From assembly GCA_031290405.1 (NCBI GenBank), contig JAITNO010000116.1, positions 1 to 6,200 on the forward strand: a DNA stretch of 6,200 nt, read 5' to 3'. The translations under genes and the position numbers were made by a program. Positions 1-4,478 of this stretch are shown in pieces. This DNA is from Spirochaetaceae bacterium. Lineage in GTDB: Bacteria; Spirochaetota; Spirochaetia; Treponematales; Breznakiellaceae. Below the pieces are notes generated by a model. The model ran no database searches, was not told where the DNA came from, and saw only the letters and a program-made list of their open reading frames with translations. How positions within the stretch are numbered: the first letter of the stretch is position 1; each line of letters opens with the position of its first letter.

Positions 1-62
1 TACAGTTTCGGTTAAGATTGCTACAGTTTCGGTTAAGATTGCTACAGTTTCGATCGAAACCG
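1..62. repeat. 21-bp tandem repeat at left edge
   Basis: Two perfect 21-bp copies (TACAGTTTCGGTTAAGATTG plus C) lie at 1-21 and 22-42. A third copy at 43-62 starts identically (TACAGTTTCG) and then diverges into the palindrome TTTCGATCGAAA (48-59). The array touches the window edge, so its true copy number is unknown and the assembly may have stopped here because of it. No spacers separate the units, so it is not a CRISPR array. From 63 to 187 I see no gene or other structure I can support. Confidence 0.9.
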
Positions 63-187
63 CACCGTTTTCAGTTGCAACCAGAACCCGTCCTGAGCCC
101 TCCAGACCGCGTGCAAAGCCCGCATGAGCCCATGTCGAGCCAAAAGACCCGCGCCTCGCCGCAAAGAGCGCGCGCACAGCAGAGCAT

Positions 188-249
188 AAAAAAGGCCCTC
201 CGGGAGCAAGACCATAAAAGACCATGACAAAGAGACCCCCCGAAGGGCC
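188..249 (-). terminator. Minus-strand intrinsic terminator, unit A
   Basis: Read on the minus strand, the arm complementary to 239-249 pairs with the arm complementary to 194-204 as an 11-bp G/C-rich stem containing one G-U pair. A loop of about 34 nt lies between them. Six U residues (complement of 188-193) follow directly. This is the layout of a rho-independent terminator, apart from the long loop. On the plus strand the wobble position would be a C-A mismatch and the U-tract would be absent, so the minus strand is the likely working strand. No minus-strand gene is evident upstream, so what it terminates is unknown. Confidence 0.5.
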
Positions 250-267
250 AAAAAAATAAGCGCAAAG

Positions 268-328
268 AAAAAAAGGCCCCCCAGGAGTAGACCGTAAAGA
301 ATGATGATAAAGAAACTCCCGAAGGGCC
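268..328 (-). terminator. Minus-strand intrinsic terminator, unit B
   Basis: This is the second copy of the same structure. Positions 315-328 pair with 275-288 on the minus strand as a 14-bp stem with three G-U pairs and a loop of about 26 nt. Seven U residues (complement of 268-274) follow. Despite several base differences from unit A, pairing is kept, because every stem change gives G-U rather than a mismatch when read as minus-strand RNA. The two terminators are in tandem about 80 nt apart. Confidence 0.5.
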
Positions 329-370
329 AAAGAAAAATAAAGCTTGAGAAGCGCCGCCGTCCGGCGTTGC

Positions 371-412
371 GCCCCCGCGGGGGCTTGACAGTATGTGTTT
401 GAGCTATATAAT
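371..412 (+). promoter_or_regulatory. Consensus sigma70-type promoter with abutting palindrome
   Basis: TTGACA at 385-390 and TATAAT at 407-412 are separated by 16 bp. Both hexamers match the sigma70/sigmaA consensus perfectly. Transcription is predicted to begin near 418-420, at the start of the 8-bp microsatellite. A perfect 14-bp palindrome, GCCCCCGCGGGGGC (371-384), ends at the base before the -35 box. It could be an operator dyad or merely another G/C-run element. The nearest credible downstream gene on this strand is radC, which would then have a leader of about 325 nt. A non-coding transcript is equally possible. Confidence 0.75.
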
Positions 413-414
413 CG

Positions 415-468
415 CGTTCGTACGTTCGTACGTTCGTACGTTCGTACGTTCGTACGTTCGTACGTTCG
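415..468. repeat. 8-bp microsatellite (TACGTTCG), 6.75 units
   Basis: Six perfect copies of TACGTTCG fill 421-468, preceded by the last six bases of another copy at 415-420. The array begins 3 bp after the -10 box of the promoter at 385-412, so it would occupy the first ~50 nt of that transcript. Octamer arrays of this kind change length by slipped-strand mispairing in other bacteria. No convincing reading frame runs through this one, so any effect would more likely be on transcript start, stability or leader folding. Confidence 0.92.
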
Positions 469-583
469 GCGCCGCCATTTCCCCTCGCGCGCGCGCGCGA
501 AGAGTCAAGGTCTTACGGGTTCTGTTTAGCGTCATGCTTCCATTGTCGCATGGGCGCGCGGTTCTGTCAAGAGTCCTTGTGAA

Positions 584-676
584 GGGGGGGCGTTGCGGGG
601 GGGCGGGCCCCCCCGCTTGGGGGGTAGCGTAGTAGACCGCGCAGCGGCTACGGAGCGCAGGGGGGCGTGCCCCCCT
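584..676 (+). repeat. G/C-run hairpin element, copy 1
   Basis: In order it contains G7, CGTTGC, G7, CGGG, C7, GCTT, G6 and T, then a variable segment (626-658), then AGGGGGG-CGTG-CCCCCCT (659-676). The G and C runs can pair as several mutually exclusive hairpins. The variable segment holds CCGC-GCA-GCGG. The same order of modules occurs in inverted orientation at 5965-6048. This looks like a dispersed intergenic palindromic repeat. No function is known to me. Confidence 0.8.
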
Positions 677-733
677 CATGGGGATCTTACTCGGCGGAGA
701 GTTCTTTTATTCAAGCGCCATTCATGCGCACGC

Positions 734-739
734 AATAAT
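734..739 (+). promoter_or_regulatory. Possible -10 box just upstream of radC
   Basis: AATAAT matches the -10 consensus at five of six positions and ends 6 nt before the GTG start of radC. No good -35 box lies 16-18 bp upstream, and no Shine-Dalgarno sequence precedes the GTG. If real, the radC message would be leaderless or nearly so. The alternative source of radC mRNA is the strong promoter at 385-412. Confidence 0.3.
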
Positions 740-745
740 ACACCC

Positions 746-1519
746 GTGAAAACCAATTTCTACAAAAGCCTCTTGGACGAACTCGAAGGCGCCAGCGTCC
801 ATGACTCCATCGCCAAAAGCGCCGCCGCCGCAGACGCCGCCAAGACCGCAAGCGCCCACACAGCCTGCCTGCGTCAACTGCCAAGGGAACTCCGCCCGAT
901 GGAGCGGCTCCGCAAGGAAGGGCGCGAGGCCCTTTCCGACAAGGAGCTCCTCGCCCTGCTCCTTTGGACGGGCGTCAAAGGCACGGACGTCATGACGCTC
1001 TCAGGCGATCTGCTTAAAAGGATAGACAGCGAGAAAACCATTCCCACTGTGGACGAACTGTGCAAACTCACCGGACTGGGACAATCGAAAGCCTGTTCCG
1101 TCGTAGCCATGCTCGAATTTGGAAGAAGACGCTGGGGGACGCAGGGAAAACGGGTGCGCTGTCCGTCGGACATATTCGAGCTTATCCGCCATTACGCCGA
1201 TTGTCCGCAGGAACAATTCATCGCGCTGTCGCTGAACGGAGCGCATGAAGTCCTAGCCACGCGGATAGTAACGACAGGCCTTGTCAACAAAACAATCGTG
1301 CACCCGCGCGAAGTCTTTGCCGACGCCATCGGCGACAGGGCAAGCGCCGTATGCGTCGCGCACAACCACCCCTCCGGCGACGCCAAACCCTCGCCCAAAG
1401 ACGACGAAACAACCCACCGCCTAAAAGACGCCGGCGGCGTCCTCGGCATACGCCTCCTCGACCACCTCGTCTTTACAAAAGACGCGTACTACAGTTACCT
1501 CCAGTCAAAACGCCTGTAA
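746..1519 (+). CDS. radC: RadC family JAMM/MPN+ domain protein
   Basis: Predicted protein of 257 residues, above the ~220-230 usual for the family because of an Ala-rich N-terminal tail (about residues 1-40). A helix-hairpin-helix-like N-terminal domain follows: residues 43-75 read like the family's conserved entry segment (LRQLPRELRP, then LSDKELLALLL), and LTGLGQSKA (108-116) is the hairpin. The C-terminal JAMM domain carries the metal motif H206-x-H208-x7-S216-x2-D219 within HNHPSG, followed by GIRLLDHLVF (234-243). The acidic residue often found on an earlier strand of JAMM domains is not obvious here. RadC was named for a DNA repair mutant later reassigned, and its biochemical role is unsettled; relatives occur on chromosomes and mobile elements. 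GTG at 746 is the best start: the frame upstream runs through the G/C-run repeat. No Shine-Dalgarno is visible. Converges on cysS across 40 nt with no clear terminator. Confidence 0.93.
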   Translation: MKTNFYKSLLDELEGASVHDSIAKSAAAADAAKTASAHTACLRQLPRELRPMERLRKEGREALSDKELLALLLWTGVKGTDVMTLSGDLLKRIDSEKTIPTVDELCKLTGLGQSKACSVVAMLEFGRRRWGTQGKRVRCPSDIFELIRHYADCPQEQFIALSLNGAHEVLATRIVTTGLVNKTIVHPREVFADAIGDRASAVCVAHNHPSGDAKPSPKDDETTHRLKDAGGVLGIRLLDHLVFTKDAYYSYLQSKRL

Positions 1520-1559
1520 GGTCTGCCCCCCTAAGGGCGCGCCGATTGCCTTATGCGCG

Positions 1560-3038
1560 TCAATCTTGCGCCGCCTTTGCCCACAGTTTTTTGTCCGCAA
1601 TGCGCCTCCACTCCGTGCGGCCGGGGCGGTCTTCCAGGGCGATGCCCCGCGCCCTTAGGCTGTCGCGGATAAGGTCGGCCTTCGCAAAATCCTTCGCCTT
1701 CTTCGCCTCGGTGCGCTCGACAATCAGCGCGGCCACTTCGGCGACGAGGGCGCCGTCTTCGCAGCAGCCTTCGGTCGTCTTTGCCAGCCCCTCCGCCAGG
1801 CGGAGGCCAAGCACGCCGTCCATGTCGAAGGCGGCGGCAAGCGCGTCTTCGGGCGGAACGTCGGCATCTTTCACAACGCCCCAGAGCGAGGCCAGCGCGC
1901 GGGGCACGTTCACATCGTCGTCGAGGGCCGCGTCGAAAGACGCCAGATAGGAGGCCGCCTTGCCCCCGACGGCGCGCCCGACAAGCTCGTCCACACCCAC
2001 GCCCGCCCTTTCGGCAAGACCGCCGAGCAACGAGGCCAGGGACGCGCGCGCGTTCCGCGCGCCGGACAAGCTCTCATGGGAGAACTGCAGCTGGGTGCGG
2101 TAGTGCCCGCCGAGGAGGAAATAGCGGTAATCGAGGGCGTCGAACCCCTCGTCAATAAGATTCTGCAAGGTGATGAACCCGCCTGACGATTTCGACATCT
2201 TCCCCTTGCCCCCCAGAACAAGAAACTCATTGTGCACCCAGTAGCGCACCCAGGGATGCTTGCCCGTCGCCGACTCAGCCTCGGCAATCTCGTTGGAATG
2301 GTGAATCTGTATGTGGTCGATGCCCCCCGCGTGGACGTCGAACTGTTCGCCTAAGTACTTCATGCTCATCGCCGCGCACTCGATGTGCCAGCCCGGATAG
2401 CCCTTTCCCCAGGGACTGTCCCATACAAGCGCCTGGTTGGCGAACTTGCTCTTGGTAAACCAGAGCACGAAGTCCTCCGGGTTGCGTTTGTTGCCGTCAA
2501 GCTCGACCCGAGAGCCCGCTTGCAGCGCGTCAATCTTCAAGCGGGCAAGCTCCGCGTAGCGCGGGAAGCGCGCGATGTCGAAGTAGAGGTTGCCGCCCGC
2601 CTGGTAGGTGCAGCCGCTCGCCTCGATGCGCCCGGTCAGCGCGATCATCTCCTCGATATGCTCCGTCGCCTTGCACACAACGTCCGGGCGCGCAATGTTG
2701 AGCCGCTCCGCGTCGTTAAAAAACGCCTTCGTGTAGAACTCCGCCACCTCAAGGACGGACTTGCCCCGCTCCTCGGCGCTTTTGACCATCTTATCGTCGC
2801 CGTCGTCGCCACCCGTCAGGTGCCCCACGTCGGTAATGTTCATCACATGGGTAAGCTTGAACCCCCGCCTGCGGAGGACGCGGGCAAGAACGTCGTGCGT
2901 CACATAGGCGCGCAGATTGCCGATATGGGCATAGTTGTAAACCGTCGGACCGCAGGCGTAAAACCCCACCTCGCCAGGCCGAATGCTCTTGAACTCTTGG
3001 ACTTCCCGTCCAAGCGTGTTAAAAATTGAAAACGACAT
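1560..3038 (-). CDS. cysS: Cysteinyl-tRNA synthetase
   Basis: 492-residue class I synthetase, which activates cysteine with ATP and transfers it to tRNA-Cys in the cytoplasm. The HIGH motif is HIGN (38-41) and KMSKS is at 280-284. The four zinc ligands that select cysteine are present as C29, C221, H246 and E250; the 25- and 4-residue spacings of the last three equal those of E. coli CysRS (C209, H234, E238). The C-terminal anticodon-binding part ends in the family's usual segment, with ADLIRDSLRARGI (454-466) and TEWR. Length is slightly above E. coli (461), with extra residues mainly in the middle. Complete and intact. It is transcribed alone, divergently from trmD, with its own promoter (3044-3072). 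The ATG at 3038 gives the expected N-terminus; AGGAT 7-8 nt upstream could serve as a weak Shine-Dalgarno but overlaps the -10 box. Its coding strand is G-rich, as in trmD, but unlike radC and aroA. Confidence 0.98.
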   Translation of the reverse strand: MSFSIFNTLGREVQEFKSIRPGEVGFYACGPTVYNYAHIGNLRAYVTHDVLARVLRRRGFKLTHVMNITDVGHLTGGDDGDDKMVKSAEERGKSVLEVAEFYTKAFFNDAERLNIARPDVVCKATEHIEEMIALTGRIEASGCTYQAGGNLYFDIARFPRYAELARLKIDALQAGSRVELDGNKRNPEDFVLWFTKSKFANQALVWDSPWGKGYPGWHIECAAMSMKYLGEQFDVHAGGIDHIQIHHSNEIAEAESATGKHPWVRYWVHNEFLVLGGKGKMSKSSGGFITLQNLIDEGFDALDYRYFLLGGHYRTQLQFSHESLSGARNARASLASLLGGLAERAGVGVDELVGRAVGGKAASYLASFDAALDDDVNVPRALASLWGVVKDADVPPEDALAAAFDMDGVLGLRLAEGLAKTTEGCCEDGALVAEVAALIVERTEAKKAKDFAKADLIRDSLRARGIALEDRPGRTEWRRIADKKLWAKAAQD

Positions 3039-3043
3039 GGCTC

Positions 3044-3072
3044 ATCCTACAACGCTCGGGGCAGATTTTCAA
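3044..3072 (-). promoter_or_regulatory. Probable cysS promoter
   Basis: On the minus strand, TTGAAA (complement of 3067-3072) and TAGGAT (complement of 3044-3049) are separated by 17 bp, matching sigma70 at five and four positions. The -10 box ends 5 nt before the cysS ATG, so transcription should start at or within a few bases of the start codon. That implies a leaderless or near-leaderless mRNA, unless a farther promoter exists. Confidence 0.6.
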
Positions 3073-3082
3073 GAGCGCGCGC

Positions 3083-3102
3083 GGAGGGGGGCTCCCCCCT
3101 CC
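3083..3102. repeat. Solo G/C-run palindrome between cysS and trmD
   Basis: GGAGGGGGG (3083-3091) and CCCCCCTCC (3094-3102) are perfect inverted repeats separated by CT. As RNA it would form an 8-bp stem with a 4-nt loop. It is followed by TTGCTTTTT, giving a terminator look on the plus strand, but no plus-strand gene lies upstream: cysS is divergent. It resembles one hairpin of the longer G/C-run elements at both ends of the window and occupies the place where a trmD -35 box would be expected. Confidence 0.7.
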
Positions 3103-3115
3103 TTGCTTTTTAGGC

Positions 3116-3121
3116 TACACT
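3116..3121 (+). promoter_or_regulatory. Possible -10 box of trmD
   Basis: TACACT matches the -10 consensus at four of six positions and ends 7 nt before the trmD ATG. No recognisable -35 box exists at 16-18 bp, where the C-run of the palindrome sits instead. There is no Shine-Dalgarno before the ATG. A leaderless start is suggested by analogy with cysS but is weakly supported here. Confidence 0.25.
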
Positions 3122-3128
3122 GCCGCCG

Positions 3129-3926
3129 ATGAAGTTTACGGTTCTGTCGCTTTTCCCCGAGATTGTCGACGCTTACTTTGCCCACTCGATTATGGCGCGC
3201 GCGGTTAAGCGGGGGATCTTTGAATACCGGTCGATCAATATCCGCGACTACGCCCTTGACCGGCATAAGACGTGCGACGACGCTCCCTACGGCGGCGGCG
3301 CGGGTATGCTGTTGCTGCCGCAACCGCTCGCCGGCGCTTTGGAGGCGGCGGGCGCGGTGAAAAAGGCTCTTGCCTCGTCTGACGCGGGGGGGGGCGGCGC
3401 CCCCTCCCAAAAGGCTCCTCGCGTCGTCTGCCTGTCGCCGTCGGGGAGGCTTTTTGACCAGCGGCTTGCGGAGGAGTTTGCGCGCGAGGAGGAGCTTGTC
3501 CTGGTGTGCGGGCGCTACGAAGGGATTGACGAGCGGATTGTCGACCTCTACGCGGACGATGAGGTTTCTGTGGGCGACTATGTGCTTTCTTCGGGCGAGG
3601 TCGCGGCTCTTGCGGTGATTGACGCGGTGTACCGCTTGGTCGACGAGGTGATTAGCGGAGAGTCGCTGGGGGAGGAGAGTTTTACGGGGGGGCTTTTGGA
3701 GTACCCCCAGTGGACACGACCTGAGGTTTTTGATACGCTCAAGGTTCCTGATGTGCTGATTTCGGGACACCATGAGAATATCAGACATTGGAGATTGAAA
3801 AAGCGAGTCGAAAAGACGGTGCGGATGCGCCCTGATTTAATTGAACGGGGCGTTAAGGCGGGGATTTTCGACGAAGAGACGCTCGCGCTTGCGCGGGAAT
3901 TGATGCAAAATGTTGGTAAGGAGTAA
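3129..3926 (+). CDS. trmD: tRNA (guanine-N1)-methyltransferase TrmD
   Basis: 265-residue SPOUT-class enzyme that methylates G37 of tRNAs from S-adenosylmethionine, preventing +1 frameshifting. It acts as a homodimer in the cytoplasm. Family segments in order: LSLFPE (6-11), YGGGAGM (54-60), VCGRYEGIDER (126-136) and VGDYVLSSGE (148-157) of the trefoil-knot cofactor site, then TRPEVF (196-201) and ISGHHENIRHWR (211-222). R169 aligns with E. coli R154. The residue aligned with E. coli D169, the proposed catalytic base, is Glu (E183, in GEESF); I believe Glu occurs in some homologues, so the enzyme is probably active. A stretch near residues 79-94, rich in Ser, Ala and Gly, has no counterpart in E. 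coli TrmD and coincides with a G/C palindrome (see separate entry). First gene of a trmD-rplS unit: its stop precedes the rplS start by 3 nt. The usual upstream partners rpsP and rimM are absent. Confidence 0.98.
   Translation: MKFTVLSLFPEIVDAYFAHSIMARAVKRGIFEYRSINIRDYALDRHKTCDDAPYGGGAGMLLLPQPLAGALEAAGAVKKALASSDAGGGGAPSQKAPRVVCLSPSGRLFDQRLAEEFAREEELVLVCGRYEGIDERIVDLYADDEVSVGDYVLSSGEVAALAVIDAVYRLVDEVISGESLGEESFTGGLLEYPQWTRPEVFDTLKVPDVLISGHHENIRHWRLKKRVEKTVRMRPDLIERGVKAGIFDEETLALARELMQNVGKE
3361..3417 (+). repeat. G/C palindrome with 9-bp direct repeats inside trmD
   Basis: AAAAGGCTC occurs at 3361-3369 and again at 3409-3417, exactly 48 bp apart. TCGTCTG also recurs (3375-3381 and 3424-3430, 49 bp apart). 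Between the copies lies a run of nine G, and the hairpin GGGGGC-GGC-GCCCCC (3390-3404, 6-bp stem). Removing one 48-bp period would delete 16 codons and bring the gap before VVCLSP close to that of E. coli TrmD. This is what an in-frame insertion with target duplication, or a local duplication, would leave. Whether it is mobile is inference. Confidence 0.55.
3918..3923 (+). promoter_or_regulatory. Ribosome binding site of rplS
   Basis: AAGGAG lies 6 nt before the ATG at 3930 and overlaps the last codons of trmD. It is the only strong Shine-Dalgarno in the window and fixes the rplS start over the out-of-frame ATG at 3926. It shows that the organism uses Shine-Dalgarno initiation inside operons, which makes its absence before the first genes of transcripts notable. 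Confidence 0.85.
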
Positions 3927-3929
3927 TGT

Positions 3930-4379
3930 ATGAACGAGATTAGGGCCATTGAGGCCGCTCAAATGAAGGAAAGTCTTGACGAATTCAAGATTGGCGACAC
4001 GGTGAAGGTTCACTTCAAGATTGTGGAAAACAAGAACGAGCGCATTCAGATTTTTGAAGGGCTTGTTATTGCGATGAAGAATTCGCGTGTGGGCAAGACG
4101 TTTATGGTTCGCAAGAATTCCTACGGCGTCGGCGTGGAGCGGATTTTCCCCGTCCATTCGCCGCGCATCATGCGGATTGAGGTTGTCCGCGCGGGCAAAG
4201 TCCGGCGCGCGAAGCTTTACTATATCAGGGCAAAGATCGGCAAGGCGGCGAAGATCAAGGAACTGCTGGGCAAGAAGGCTGTTCGCGCGCGCGCCACAGT
4301 AAAAGCGCCCGAAAAAAAGGCCGAGGCTGCCGCTGCCCCCGCGACTTCCGCAACCGCCGCGACTGCCGCGGATAAGTAG
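3930..4379 (+). CDS. rplS: 50S ribosomal protein L19
   Basis: 149 residues. The N-terminal ~115 form the complete bacterial L19, which sits at the 30S-50S interface: GDTVKVHFKI (22-31), QIFEGLVIAMKN (40-51), SYGVGVERIFPVHSPRI (64-80) and RRAKLYYIR (92-100), followed by the basic GKAAKIKE. Beyond this is a tail of about 34 residues rich in Ala, Lys and Thr, absent from the usual ~115-residue form; it is low-complexity and probably disordered. Directly downstream of trmD with a strong Shine-Dalgarno, so the two are almost certainly co-transcribed, as in many bacteria. The core is highly conserved and closest, from memory, to Treponema L19. Confidence 0.98.
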   Translation: MNEIRAIEAAQMKESLDEFKIGDTVKVHFKIVENKNERIQIFEGLVIAMKNSRVGKTFMVRKNSYGVGVERIFPVHSPRIMRIEVVRAGKVRRAKLYYIRAKIGKAAKIKELLGKKAVRARATVKAPEKKAEAAAAPATSATAATAADK

Positions 4380-4478
4380 ACGCGTATGCCAGAGGGGCGC
4401 AGGCGCGATTGCCGCGCCGCCTCAGGCAAGCGCGCCTTGCAATCGGTCTTTCGCCGCCCGCCGCCCTTCCGCACCACG
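4380..4478 (+). other. rplS-aroA gap with two small hairpins
   Basis: The gap holds GGCGCG-ATTGC-CGCGCC (4402-4418, 6-bp stem) and GCAAG-CGCGC-CTTGC (4426-4440, 5-bp stem). Neither is followed by a U-tract, so they are weak terminator candidates and might be processing or attenuation structures. No clear promoter is seen. An in-frame ATG at 4386 would extend AroA by 31 Arg-rich residues with no family counterpart, so I treat this stretch as untranslated. Confidence 0.4.

Larger units (their letters stand above)
188..345. repeat. Two ~80-bp imperfect tandem units
   Basis: The unit starting with the A-run at 188 is repeated from the A-run at 268. Corresponding landmarks are GGCCC at 194 and 275, and CCCGAAGGGCC at 239-249 and 318-328, giving a period of about 79-81 bp. 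The left arms, the right arms and the trailing A-rich tract are conserved, while the middle has drifted. Each unit contains one of the minus-strand hairpins listed separately. The units have no coding character. Confidence 0.8.

Noticed and set aside
1..62. CRISPR array
   Set aside because: The 21-bp units are directly adjacent with no spacers and no cas gene nearby.
18..265. Short frames on both strands at 18-227, 42-251 and 71-265
   Set aside because: They overlap the tandem repeats and terminator hairpins, have biased composition and no ribosome binding sites.
393..632. Plus-strand frame through the octamer repeat (79 codons)
   Set aside because: Its ATG lies inside the spacer of the promoter that would transcribe it, and the product is low-complexity repeat translation ending in the G/C-run element.
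404..679. Minus-strand frame across the octamer repeat and G/C-run element (91 codons)
   Set aside because: Composed of translated repeats (ERTNVRTY units and Pro/Gly runs), with no start signal and no family resemblance.
593..745. N-terminal extension of RadC from ATG 593
   Set aside because: The 51 extra residues come from the G/C-run element and do not resemble RadC; GTG at 746 is better.
746..1519. radC as evidence of a mobile or defence island
   Set aside because: RadC is common on chromosomes, and no integrase, transposase, toxin or defence gene accompanies it here.
3083..3112. Plus-strand terminator (hairpin plus T-run) before trmD
   Set aside because: No plus-strand transcript is expected to arrive here, since the upstream gene is divergent; treated as a solo G/C palindrome.
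3069..3788. 239-codon minus-strand frame opposite trmD
   Set aside because: Antisense shadow of a clearly conserved gene; no motif or start signal.
4386..4478. 31-residue N-terminal extension of AroA
   Set aside because: Arg-rich, without counterpart in EPSP synthases, and no Shine-Dalgarno; the family N-terminus fits ATG 4479. Not fully excluded.
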